In this document: positions 1 through 11,705 of the stretch, piece after piece | Layout: each line of letters starts with the position of its first letter | How positions within the stretch are numbered: position 1 is the stretch's first letter | DNA from: Saccoglossus kowalevskii | Taxonomy: Eukaryota; Hemichordata; Enteropneusta; Harrimaniidae | DNA length: 64,000 nt | Assembly: GCF_000003605.2 (NCBI RefSeq) | Contig: NW_003154745.1 | Span: 126,777-190,776, forward strand | Direction: 5' to 3' | Position numbers and translations under genes: made by a program | The notes under the pieces: generated by a model | What the model was told of the DNA's origin: nothing | What the model saw: the letters and a program-made list of their open reading frames with translations, nothing else | The model's database searches: none

Positions 1-374
1 TTTTTCTCAGCAAATTTGGTTTGAGACTCGGAAAACATTCATTTGCAAACAGATGAAATTTGACTAGAGTGCACTGTACAGTAGATTTAAGCAGTTAACA
101 ATTTCCTTAAAAACTTTCATTGCCATCATGGAATGACAAACAGATACATGAGCTATTATGTAACAAGTATTCTAACAGAACATTGGGAACATTTTCAATG
201 AAAAAAAAGTTCTACAAGGATTTGTTTATTTGTGATGGTACAATTAAAATAAAGTGGCTGAGGAGTTAAGTACCTAGTAATTTCAGCAGACACTTGGATT
301 CGGTCTTGATGTCCAAGATTTGGTTAATAGACGATCATATGAAGACAAACTTTTCTTTTTTATACTAAGCCTAC

Positions 375-494
375 CTGTTTGTCTGGTAACCAGATATCAA
401 ACTTCATTGAATTCCTTTGATCAAATGATAAACATTGTACAGTAACTGGAGCTATTTCCAAGTGCTTTCGTTCTCTTCTGGATTTACTGTCCAT
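375..494 (-). CDS. Candidate coding exon, 40 codons, minus strand
   Basis: The minus strand reads ATG at 494 in a good start context (A at -3, G at +4), then 40 codons ending exactly at CAG|GTAGGC. The residues begin MDSKSRRERKHLEIAPVTVQ and end FDIWLPDKQ. The frame is open about 13 codons upstream of the ATG, so the true exon may begin at an AG further right (for example near 510 or 528) and the Met may be internal. Residue make-up looks coding: basic N-terminus, then mixed hydrophobic. It could be a downstream exon of the gene starting at 49546, about 49 kb away, or the first exon of a neighbouring gene. No family is recognised. A chance ORF of this length in AT-rich DNA cannot be excluded. 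Confidence 0.35.
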
Positions 495-1825
495 TGTTGT
501 TATTGCCACTGTCAAACCTAATGCACTTAATACTCAGTGATCCAGCCAGTCTACTACTGTCTACATTCTAAAGCCATGGCATTAATCACATCAGCAATGC
601 AGTGACCAGGAAAGAAGCTCCACAGTTTGAAACAGAGATTTAGAATCCCATGACTGAGTTCAGAGGACTGTGTGCATGAATAGTAAGAGTTGGAATTGAT
701 GTAAGGCAAAACTATGACAGCCAAGAATTGTTGTAGGCAGCACTTAGTCTCATTTACATGTTATTAGTACCTATTATCTCTGTATACATGGTAACCAAGG
801 GGAACTAACTTGCTCACTGTTACATATTGTCTACTCTAATCTGTACAAACTTCAAACAATAGAATCACAGTTGTCCTTTGTTTACAGTCTTCTGTTCTTA
901 TTTTAACAACATTTTGTTATTTAAATCACACAGAAGGCTGTAACTTCCAGCCATGGTTAAGACCATAAAACATGTAGGATCACCTCCTCAAAGTTTGCTG
1001 TTGGGAATGAAGCCAGAAACACTGTCTAACTAACACTATAATATCGAATGTCATAAGATAGGGTGAGCAAGTGTAGCAAAATATCTCTTAGAAGAAACTA
1101 AAAATTAGGATTTGTGTTCTCATGTCCTATCGGAATAGTAAACGAGGCATTTCCTTTCATTTTTAATGTCATGATTATTTTTTTGAATAATTTTGTGTTA
1201 GGTGAAAGTTCAATGCACTGAATGTTTTGATTTTTTGATGTGCAAATTTAGAGTGCAAACACTGACATTACATCCATGGTTACATAGATAGTACAGCAAC
1301 CACATTTAAGACTACATGGGAGGAGGGGTGTACATTCAGAAGATCACTAGTTTCATTTCTGCTGATTATTATTCAAGCGTGCAATTTACCACTCTACCAA
1401 CACCAATATTATTTTACAAGTCTGTCTACCAGATATGTCTGGATACAAACAATAAACAGAGAAGTGAAGTAATATTTAAGTATTTTGAAATTGTGCCAAA
1501 TTCTTAAATTTGAGATATAATCAGGGGTAGGTATGTACACATATTTATGAACAATAATTCATTTTAATATCAGTGAAAACAACAGTTCATAAGTCTCAGA
1601 CAAATCAAATGCTGATGACAAGTTTTATTGATGGAGTGGCTATGACGAAAGCAGACACCAACAAATCAATAAATCTACCATAGTAACACAAAAATTTAAA
1701 TCTTTAATAAATGACAGGTTTTAAAATTAACAGTGTGTTAAACATGTTAAGTTCAATTATAGTTCTTTATCCACTTAATACAGTATGTTACACAAACATC
1801 AAGCATTCCCATTCAAATTCAAGTA
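495..1825. other. No gene recognised
   Basis: AT-rich. On the minus strand a good acceptor (GCTTCATTCCCAACAG) ends near 1012 and is followed by only 12 open codons, so it is not called as an exon. No repeat that I can match. Confidence 0.5.
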
Positions 1826-2016
1826 CTGTAAAATACTTTATTTTCGCTTGGAATTAATTTTCACTATTTTCGCTGAAGGAATGATTCAGTGAAAATAAAC
1901 TTTTTTCCTATTTTACATACAACTTGTCAAAAATCAGTAAAAATAAATTCCATACAAAACACCGAAAAAGTCTTTTCAGCGAAAATTAATTCCAGCTAAA
2001 ATAAAATATTCTACAG
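1826..2016. mobile_element. TA-flanked miniature inverted-repeat element, CTGTARAATAC family
   Basis: The ends are CTGTAAAATACTTTATTTTC and its inverse, with TA on both sides (1824-1825 and 2017-2018). Internal blocks TTTTCGCTG and CAGCGAAAA also pair. No coding capacity. TA target duplication fits a Tc1/mariner-type mobiliser, which is inferred rather than shown. Confidence 0.8.
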
Positions 2017-2099
2017 TAATTGTGAAAGACTAGAGTGAATCTAACAGGTGGTTGAAGGTTACAATGCAATCTGTATAAGAAAGCAATCATTTTTCTTGA

Positions 2100-2400
2100 T
2101 TTTGGCGAAAAATGTGCACACGTTTATGTATATTGCTCTCTTTTCTATGTTAATTTTGGATCAAATAAACAATTTTTTTCAAAAAAAAAGATTTGAAACA
2201 AAATAATGCTGGTTTATTTCATGAAAGGTGACTTTCTCGCCCAAATTTGTCTACACTTTTATCTTATATTCTTCAATATTTCTGGAAATGAACCCTAATT
2301 TTGGAGCCAACCGACAAAAGTCAGTTGAGTCAGTTTTCAGTTTTTACTTAAAAAAAAATTTGGCTATTTTTGTCCAAATCTTCTGAAAAAAAAGTACATT
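2100..2400 (+). repeat. Dispersed repeat (family H), plus copy
   Basis: Contains TTAATTTTGGATCAAATAAA, TTCATGAAAGGTGACTTTC, CTTCAATATTTCTGGAAATG and AATTTGGCTATTTTTGTCC. Related DNA is at 37195-37345 (same sense, diverged) and 47745-47905 (opposite sense). Confidence 0.55.
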
Positions 2401-2444
2401 GAAAATGACACAGTCCCGTTAAATTTTTGATAGGTGTCTTTGAG

Positions 2445-3570
2445 CTCATCATATTAAAGCGGAGGGGTTGTCGCGAGCGTGTCCTTGAAACTTGAGTTCC
2501 AAGTGGCGTTTACAACAGATTGTTTATTTACATCAAAACATGTGTTCCGTGTAGTAGTAATATGGCCAAAAATAAAAACAGCCGTTATTCGGCTATCTTT
2601 GATTATGAAACACACTGATATGTATGATGTATGTGCCAAATACGAATGAAAATGGTACATAAATTGTGGAAGTAGTAAGGCCAAAAAGTCAGATGGCTGT
2701 CAATCGGCCATCCTTGACCAGATTTTAAAACAAATTGTCATGGACATGCATCCTAACATGTATAAAGTACATGTATGTGCCAAATTTGAATGAAAACTGA
2801 GCACGTTCAAAATACCGCATAAAAAAATAAAAAACAAGATGCCTACCAGTCGACCATCTTTGATCCAATTGCGAAATAAATCATCATGGACATGTCTCCT
2901 AACATGTATAATCCATGTACCAAGTTTGAATGACAACTGACAAAGCATGTCCAAAATACAACATTTTCAAAAAAACAAGATGGCTGCCAGTCGGCCATTT
3001 TGAATCAAATCGCTAAACCACTGCATGTGCATAAGTACCACATAAGGTACTAGGCATATGCAAAGAATGAACGGAATCAGCCCACAGGATTCTGAAATAT
3101 GACTCTGGACAGACTGACGGACGGACGGACGGACGGACTCGGGAACTCACGGACGTTCGGGGACATGTATCCTAACATGTATGATCTATGTATTAAATTT
3201 GAATGAAAACTGACAAAGCATGTCCAAAATACAACATTTTCAAAAAACAAGATGGCTGCCAGTCAGCCATCTTTGATCCAATTGTGAAATAAATCGTCAT
3301 GGACATGTATCCTAACATGTATAATTTATGTACCAAGTTTGAATGAAAACTGACAAAGCATATCCAAAATACAACATTTTCAAAAAACAAGATGGCTGCC
3401 AGTCGGCCATTTTGAATCAAATCGCTAAACCACTGCATGTGCATATGTCCCACATAAAGTACTAGGCACATGCAAAGAATGAATGGAATCGGTCAAGACG
3501 CACGAACGCACGCACAGACGGAGATCGAATTATAAGTCCCCGTTTTCGGACTTCGTCTAAACGGGGACTA
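2445..3570 (+). repeat. Large modular repeat (family A) with about 140-bp internal units
   Basis: After a unique head (CTCATCATATTAAAGCG...), units of about 140 bp begin near 2550, 2670, 2834, 2975, 3246 and 3387. Each has an AAGATGGCTGCCAGTCGGCC-like core, then GACATGTATCCTAACATG and AAGTTTGAATGAAAACTGAC. The terminal-type module occurs twice (2975-3160, with a GGAC microsatellite, and 3387-3570). It ends in a hairpin, AGTCCCCGTTTTCGG to AAACGGGGACT. Minus-strand ORFs through it repeat the same peptide and are not genes. Confidence 0.8.
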
Positions 3571-4084
3571 AAAAGGGAACTGATGGTGAAAAGGTTAAGG
3601 GAGAACCTCTTTAATAATGCAATGATTCAATTGCAGAGATATTAATACTATTTAAGGTCTAATTTTGACTGAATTTCTTAGAAAAGATTAAGGATTTTAA
3701 TTTCAGGAAATCTGAAGAGGTTATGTGGGCGATCATTGTTAGTCCATACAATTGATGTAGAAAGGAAGATTATTCAGGAAAGCTTTCATTTTAACAAAAT
3801 GAAAGTTTCAAAATGTTGATTCAATGTGAACAATGATTGATTGTATAATCACAAAAGTATACAAAAACAGCCTTGTACCATATTGACTTAGCATCATAAG
3901 AAGGGTCATATCTAGAGTGCAAGTAAAGTTCAAAGACATATGATGTTAGCAAGCGATCCATTTCATTATCTTCAATGAAAATCACGTTTAATACTGAATT
4001 TGATGAAAACGCGAAATGAAAAAGAAAGAAAAAGGATAAATCGTGCAGTAACTCAGTGTTCCTGCGTGTCAAATATTGCCTAAC
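3571..4084. other. No gene recognised
   Basis: AT-rich unique-looking sequence; the minus ORF at 3821-4072 has no motif and no splice context. Confidence 0.5.
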
Positions 4085-4540
4085 AATAATTCCAGCACAA
4101 TTTTAATTAGTCTACTTGGCATATTTAATTAGCTAATTAATATGCACACAGTATAAGATACTTTCTTTACATATTCATCTACAAAAACAGCATGTACAAA
4201 AGTTAATACATTTTATGCAACTTAGCTAATTAAAATACAGATTAATTAAAAGCTATTATTAGATATCGATCTACACAAACAGCAATCATGTACCACGTTT
4301 TGCAAAGATACACAATAAACATGCTATTCAATGTAACTTTAATACCTAATTAACATGCACAAATTTGTGCCAAAATCTAACCAGATCTGGTGTCCATGAT
4401 ATAGTTAGTAATTGTTTTCCAAGTTTTATTCCAATCCAGCCAGTTGCTCTTGAGATATCAATGGAACACATAGAATATAAACACGGACAAATAAAGAGTA
4501 CAATTATAATGTTCTTGCCTATTATCAGTCTCTTTCTTCA
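4085..4540 (+). repeat. Family B repeat
   Basis: AT-rich with alternating AATTAATATGCA blocks, then AAAATCTAACCAGATCTGG and TTGCTCTTGAGATATCAATG, then GGAACACATAG. It shares the last block with 24590-24945 and 32440-33095. Confidence 0.5.
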
Positions 4541-6433
4541 AAAGAAGTGACCTAAAATTGTTTTTGAGCAATAAACAATGTATTCATGGAAAATGTAGGC
4601 ACAGGGACATTAGAGTTTGCCTTGGTAGCCTTCCAAAATACACATATACTTAATATTACTCCTATGCTAGGATAATTTTATTAAATATGGCCTTGAAATC
4701 GAATGCCCTTCAAACTCTGAAGTTCAAGACTTGGAAATAGGGATACTTACAAGTTTACTGGTCAAACTAAAAACATACCGGTACTATTGTGAATGCTATA
4801 GTTAGTTACAAGTTCACTGATCAAACTGAAAGCACTATAACCAATCAGCCCACAGGGAAACAACTAGCCAATGAGTTAGATAATTAACTTGGACATACAT
4901 GTCTCTAAGTTGTAAATTGGCATTTAACTCTGAGTGATTACTGAGATGAAACCTTGAACTGGGTCTGACCAGTCAACTTCATTATCATTTATCAATCTAC
5001 AAAAAATTGCTGACTAACAACAATAATGATAAATTTGTTGTACTTTTTAAAATACATCTGCTAGGTTTACTGGGGAGAATTTTATCAGAGCAAAAGCTAT
5101 TGCAAGATTTATGTTTTTCTCTAAGAAATAATTATACTTTTATAAACATATTCTCCTGCCATGAAATATTATTGCGTTCAAAGTATTAAATCTATGAAAA
5201 GACCTGATAATAATGTGGCCACTAACTGCATTAAGAAATTGTGTGTTTGACAATAACACTACAACCAAATACTTTGGCTGAAATTTATAATAGGAGGCAT
5301 ATGTAATGTAATGTAATGTAATGTAATGTAATGTAATATATATTATAATATGTATAATATAATAATATCAAACAATGAGCTACCAACACTTCTAATAATG
5401 TCACAATCATTTTTAATAAAGAATAAACAAATTGACTAAACAAATTATTTCTAATAGTAGGATACAAATTTGAATTCAAAACAACAAGCACATGATATAA
5501 TCATACTTTTTTATATATCACAGTACCATGGAAACAGCCTATATGATAATCTTGGCAAGAAAACATTATTGGCTAGAGATGATAAATGATTAAATCATAT
5601 AGTCACGTCATTTTAGGATCATAGCTTCAAAATTAATACAATTTGTTACACGAAAGGTATTCAAAATGCAGAGTTTCTTCAGGGATTATGTTCGACTTGT
5701 ATTTTTACATTTTTACTGAGCTTAGAACAATATACTCGACAGAATATGGCAAAGAGAACACCTGTAGCAGAGGTTTACTTAACAATGAAAACTTTTAAGA
5801 AGCTTAGTCGTAGGTAGTATATTAAACGAACTCAATAGAGCAGCCCCTGATGGCTATCATTTAAACATGATGTGATTTGCAGTTGGTTTTTGGTATTGCC
5901 AAAAGTTATTTGTCGACAGTGAATAATTTAATGCAACTGAATATTTGACATATTAAAAAGTAGTTTATATCCATTGGCAAAAAAGTATTTAACTGGGACC
6001 TGGATTTATTCCACTTTATTTCATGAGCTGTTTTTTTTTTTTTCTTTGCTTTTTAAATTATTACCTAATTTATCAGTCTGCTACCTACTTCACAGATGGT
6101 TTAAGCCGAATTTATCTTAAAGTTTGTTTATGTGGACCAATATATTCCCAAATTAAAAATAGCTTAATTTGAATGTCTTAGCATGGTGAAAAAACAACGG
6201 TTGCATGAAGTGTTGCAAAAAATGTTTTCCCGGCCTTGATTTCAGAATGCCCTGGGAACAAAAAATGGCTCTCCTGAAAATGTGAATGATTAATGGTGCT
6301 GAGCTACTAAAATCTATTGAAATGGTATGGATTGGAGAGATGATTAACTCTTCTCATGAACAGATGTGAATGAAAGATCAGGATGATTTTCAATAGATAA
6401 GATACCTTGGGCACTGTGAATACGGTTTAATTT
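4541..6433. other. No gene recognised
   Basis: AT-rich intron- or intergenic-type DNA with the ATGTA repeat at 5300 and a T run near 6030. A GTAAGTAT donor-like site on the minus strand near 4748 has no open exon before it. Confidence 0.5.
5300..5337 (+). repeat. ATGTA minisatellite, seven units
   Basis: Perfect five-base repeat followed by a TATATTATAATAT stretch. Confidence 0.9.
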
Positions 6434-6690
6434 ACACTACTAGAAATTTTCACGATTTTAACTTTTTTTTTAAGATTTCAGGGGTTTTGTTAAGAGTCGG
6501 CAAACCCAAATTTCCTGTCTACTTCCCCTGGACCGCCTACGTCACCATCGCTGCAGTATTTTGCACTGCCGAAAGCCTTTTTATTATTTTTTGGCCTTTT
6601 GTTACAGGATGCTGGCCTGCTATTAAATACATTTGTGAAACCCCTGAGATTTTAAAAAATTTTTGCAAAAATCACTCGAGAACCCTAGAG
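6434..6690. mobile_element. Fold-back element with imperfect arms
   Basis: The arms AAGATTTCAGGGGTTTTG (left) and, inverted, AAATCTCAGGGGTTTCAC (right) extend to about 55 bp with mismatches around a less AT-rich core. An 81-codon ORF spans it (6487-6732) but starts inside one arm and has no recognisable motif. Confidence 0.5.
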
Positions 6691-7667
6691 ACATATTTAC
6701 TGCTACAAAATTACATGATTCTTGACAAGTAGAAGCAGGAAATAGAAAAATAGTTCTGTAAAATCATATGATATTAATATTAATGACAACTGATTGAGAC
6801 TATTGTCAGTATTATGCACATAATATAAGTGAAATCAGCCGTTTTAAATATTTTGTATTTTGTAATATATAGGAGAGACTGCAGATGCCCGCCACATAGT
6901 TTTACTTCACACACAACTACACAGCTGTTTTTATGTGCTAACAGTAAAGCTCCTGGTTTTATATATGGCCCAAACACTTTTGGTAGAAATGATTCATGCA
7001 TGCCAGCTCATGTTATTTTCAGCCATTATTCAGTCACTCCAAAAAATGAGTAATTATTCTTATTAGTTCACATTGATGAAAGAGAAAATATCATAGGATT
7101 ATATTTATACGTATTATGACTTTACCAATTGGGAGATCACATTTTTGCCTGCGATTTTGGCTCCATGGCTGCAGCTAGACATTATAACACGACTTGGCAA
7201 ATGTTCAGTTCACTTTGTCTGTGTCTAGCCCTGTTTTAATAGTTTTCTATTTGAAAATGAAATTTGATACCAGCCTTTCAGCAATAAAGAAAATATTATC
7301 TTTACTCATCTATGGAATATTGACATTTACCTATGTAGGTATATATAAATGGAGCAAGTAAACATAACTGAATACACAGTATGGTAATTTCTACAGAGGT
7401 AAATTAGTTCTGTTGTATAAAAAAGCTGATAGGAAAAACTTAAAACTTGAAACAGAATTAAAGGGGAAGCCTAGGCAAACAACTGCTTCCAGATGAATGA
7501 GCTCCACAAATGTATTTATAGAATTTTTATATAACTTTTCACATCTCTAGATATTTAACATTTCAGCAGTATTACGTAGTCCACCATCTTGATATTTCAG
7601 CAAAGAACTATGGGTAAAGCCCCTCCCCCCTAGCCACTTTTGTGAAAAATTGAGACAAGCCACATGA
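6691..7667. other. No gene recognised
   Basis: Overlapping ORFs on both strands (6780-7053) mirror each other and show no family signature. Confidence 0.5.
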
Positions 7668-8020
7668 CGGTCAAAATAGCTCTGCTGCTATACAAATACA
7701 TTTCGGCAGCCAGGTTGAGCAACACACACCAATAAGACTTCTTCTTCAACAATTTGATACAAAAGAAATTGAGCTGGTAATTTTCAAGAAGAACTCAAAA
7801 ATAGCATTTTTTTTTTTACCAAATATGACAAAGGTATTCCCCAAAAATAGAGAATTGAAGATGTCGTCACAAAATGAACAAATCTGACAGAGGTCCACCC
7901 AAGCAATTGAGCTGGTAGTTTTCAAGAACAAGTAAAAAAAATGCAATTGTTGACAGACTACGAACGGACAATTACCAATATGAATAGCTAGGCAATGTAA
8001 TCATCGATGACAGCGGAGCT
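7668..8020 (+). repeat. Family C repeat
   Basis: It shares ATAGAGAATTGAAGATGTCG, ACAAATCTGACAGAGG and TTGAGCTGGTAGTTTTCAAG with the copy at 20860-21360 and ends GATGACAGCGGAGC. Just before it is an unrelated CCCCTCCCCCC run. Confidence 0.55.
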
Positions 8021-8437
8021 AAAAACAAAATTCCATTTTATTGGACTGAATTTTACAGTTGACAATGACAATCATCAATCCTTATTATATACTTCCATCT
8101 TGGGAGACAGTTATGTGACTTAATAAAGTTCACACCTGAATTAACACTTGCTGAAATTGCCTAGTAACTAAGCAACTGTGATGTACACTCCAAAAATATA
8201 ACAAGGCTATAAACTGTATTTTAGGAAATTACACTATAGGGACCATCATCTTTTCTGATTTTGAAAATGTTCACTGTACATAGAGTTATGATATAGCAAA
8301 AGGCGATAAATTAGAAGCGGAAATTAGGAAATTCATTGTTTGAAAGAATAATTGAAAAATTAAATAGTCTACAAGCAGCCTCTCGGCTGAGATAGCTCCA
8401 CTGTTAGCAATGTACATTATGTAAGTTATCATGAGAC

Positions 8438-8976
8438 AAGTCATTCTCAATGACATAGTCCCTGTCATGTTTTTAGTGACTTTGTCAAACAATGTTTAAA
8501 TATTAGTATTTAACATTAACTACAAATGTGCATGAAACAAGTATAAAGACTAAGTTTGAATGAAATTGGTCATGGCATGCTCCAGAAACTGTTAATGACA
8601 TGTCCAAATGTTGATTTTTGGGACAATTAATGGTTGTCAGTTTAAGGTCAACAAAACAGAACAAAGCGATATTTACATGTATCATGACTTGTGATGTACC
8701 AACTTTGAAAAAAAAACAAAACATTTAACCCATTATATCTTGCCTTCGCACAAAAGTTAACTTAAATCTGTACAATCATCTCTGTAAAATGAGCAGAACA
8801 TTCATAAAAAACAAAATGGCCTCCAGTCCGCCATCTTAAATCGAGTCGCGAAGAAAAATGATGTGCATCAGTAACCCACCATGACTGATATCAATGCCAA
8901 GTTTGAATGAAAATGGTGAAGGCATGTCAGAAACGGTTGATGACATGTCCAAATGACTAAGTCCGACGGGGACTAG
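8438..8976 (+). repeat. Family A repeat, shorter copy bounded by CATAGTCC and GGACTA
   Basis: It starts TCAATGACATAGTCC, contains an AAAATGGCCTCCAGTCCGCC core and AAGTTTGAATGAAA segments, and ends CCGACGGGGACTAG. Start and end suggest the family's natural limits. Confidence 0.65.
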
Positions 8977-8989
8977 GTAAAATGAACTA

Positions 8990-9300
8990 ATAGGTGTATC
9001 TGAGGTACCTACATGTATATAGTCAAAGCAATCAGACTTGAGTTTTTTAACAAGAATTCAAAAATATCACTTTTTACCAAAAATTACAAAAATATTCCTT
9101 GCAATTAGATAATTGAAGATAACATCATGAAATGAACAAATCTGGGACAGATCTACCTGAGGTACTTATATGTATAGTATCAAAGCAATCAGACCTACGG
9201 TTTTTAATAAAAAGTCTAAAATATCACTTTTTACCATAATGACAAAAATATTCATCAAAATTAAAGAATTGATATCATCACTAAAAAAATTTCTTATGGA
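8990..9300 (+). repeat. Family C repeat, two tandem units
   Basis: Two consecutive copies of about 155 bp, each with GAGGTAC, TCAAAGCAATCAGAC, ATATCACTTTTTACCA and ACAAAAATATTC. It begins right after the family A copy ending at 8976. A short related piece is at 11795-11885. Confidence 0.6.
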
Positions 9301-11651
9301 GTCATTGTAACATTGCACTATGGGATACAAATAAAAATGGTTTCATTTTGTCTCAAAACGTATCACTGGTTGCATCTATTTTGTCAGGTTCCACAACTGA
9401 GGGTCTACTTTAAATATTTCATGGTTGAATTTTAGATAAATTACATTGCTGCTGTCACCCAACCATACTGACTGTGAATAACACACGAGTTAAGAATTGT
9501 ATCAAAATATTTGTGTTATTAATAATTAATTAAAAGAAAGTTGTTTTGCAAATTGGTAATTTATTATTTTCAAGGGGGGGAAATATTCACTTTCAAACCT
9601 GGAGTGGGACAGACAAGAGTAAGACATTAAATATTAACTCAATTAAAGCAAAATTTATTTATAAAAATAACAAAGCCTTTATGTAAAATCAGGAAATAAA
9701 TAAATAATTTAGTGACATGCCACCATTCAATTTATCCTTTATATAGCCATCTTTACTCTGAATTAAAATTGAAATCTAGTAAAAACAAGCACTGTCATTC
9801 CATATTTAATAACAAATTCCATTACACCAGCAGTGTTCCAGAAGTGTGGGAGTACATTTGGCTAAATAGTGCTGTGATTTGATCAGCTATTGATTGCACT
9901 GTACTGTAATGAGCTGAGCATATTTGGTTGAATCACTAACAAATGAAATGGGCAAGCAAAATTCTGTATATAGTATCATTGTACCGACATTGAAAGAAAT
10001 AATAGACATCTCAGAAAAACAGTTAAAATGACATGCACCTGTAACCCAGTATGTATGATCCTGATACAAAGAAATGATGCCAGATACATTTACAGACTGT
10101 GATTTTAAGGTTTTAGACAAAATAACTGTCAATTGGACAAGTTTGATGTGTCGCACACAACCTATGGTATTCCTTACACAAGTATAGTACTTACATGTAT
10201 GTGCAAACCATCAACAAAATCAAGTGATATATTAGAGAGAAATCTGCTTCGACATGAATAAAACAAAATGGCTTCCAGTCAGCCATTTTTTTTTCGAACA
10301 CTGAATCAGGCAATATATTAGTGAGCCATCGACATGGATACGAGTAAAAACCAGTGAGACACTTTTGTTTTGAATTTGAAAAAAACTAATATGCATGATC
10401 ATGATGCAAAGTTTGAATGAGATTGCACTGTTCACATTTAAGTATCAGAATTTAGCAATTTTAAGGCCCAAAATGGCCACCAGTCAGCCATACTTGATTA
10501 AATGATAATGAAAATTGATGTGCATAGTGTACATGTCTGTAATGTGTCTTTTCAGCTAGTATGACAGTTTAGCTACCGGTAATTTACATATTGACAGTAC
10601 AAAATTTCATCAACCATTTGCACATGCTTACCCTCGATATACATGTAAATAATTAATAGTTTTTTTTGAACTTTACATATACATTATGTAACTGGAAAAA
10701 TGTTATCACTTATATCAGTATTTATTCAAAGAGGATATATTTTTTTATAATCACATTCAATGAATCTATCAATATTACATGTGCTTGCAAATTCATAGCA
10801 CAGGTTACATTGACTTGTACTACGACTATATACAACTGTATGTGTACGTGTCACACTAGGTTAAGAGACATGTATATACTTATTAACCCATTTACCACAA
10901 ATGCAATCTCTTACATGTAGTTTAACATTCAAACCCTTTTCCTTCCTTTCCTCTCATAAATGAAAGTTGCCAGTATTGATTGGAAACAAGCTAAATATAT
11001 GAGGAAGTGTGACTGCAACGTTTTAACAAAAACGTTTCATTATGATTCATGTGCTAACGCATGTACTTAATTGTGAGTCACATTCATTCAACCAGCTTTC
11101 TGTTGTAATGCTCTAGAAATACGCAGTTAAAAATGTTGTTTTTGTGTAATAGATGACAATGACTTGTCAACACCTCATTTGCTCGAAGGCACATCCACGT
11201 AAGCACAAGCACGCAAACCATTGTATGAAAATATCATTGAATTATCATTTATTTTAACTATATTTATTTATTTAATCACTTTGATTGGATTAGAAGCAGA
11301 TTGGAATCGATTATATATTGGATAGAATGCACACACAAAAACAAGACAACCAAAAACAAAATAACACTAAAAAATGAAAATGGCAGAAGAAAAAAGGATT
11401 TGTGACATCAATAATCTAGGTGTTACTGTCTAGATTCAAAACAGATTAGGTACACCACTGTCATTTAAAGTGTATGCGCTAACTAATAGAGCAAATACAG
11501 TACATTGAAATACATTGTGAACTACAATGTAATTATAGGCATATGCAGTGACTGGTTGGCAGAAACTGATAGTTTGCACCTAAAGATAAAATAACAAACG
11601 CAATGTTGTTATAGCAGATCGCGAGATAGTGATGATCAGTAGATGACTTAC
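9301..11651. other. No gene recognised apart from repeats
   Basis: AT-rich; holds the family A fragment at 10240-10540 and a single CTCTATTAG-family end near 11490. The rest shows no coding or structural signal. Confidence 0.5.
10240..10540 (+). repeat. Family A repeat fragment
   Basis: Two units with AAAATGGCTTCCAGTCAGCC and AAAATGGCCACCAGTCAGCC cores, each followed by AT-rich spacer and CAAAGTTTGAATGAGA. Confidence 0.6.
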
Positions 11652-11705
11652 CATGATGGGCAAATATGAAAACAAATGATGTCCCAGTGCAATGGCCAAA
11701 GGGGT
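11652..11705 (-). other. Possible 18-codon exon with a strong donor
   Basis: On the minus strand a GTAAGTCA donor follows an 18-codon open stretch (TPLAIALGHHLFSYLPIM) preceded by GCATAG, which would serve as acceptor in phase 0. The pyrimidine tract is poor. The frame also reads on through the donor for about 25 codons, so it may simply be part of an old mobile element. Confidence 0.15.

Noticed and set aside
2454-3471. Minus-strand ORFs with a recurring MLGYMSMTIYF-like peptide
   Set aside because: The peptide repeats because the family A DNA unit repeats; the same happens at 62247-62722. There is no start or splice logic.
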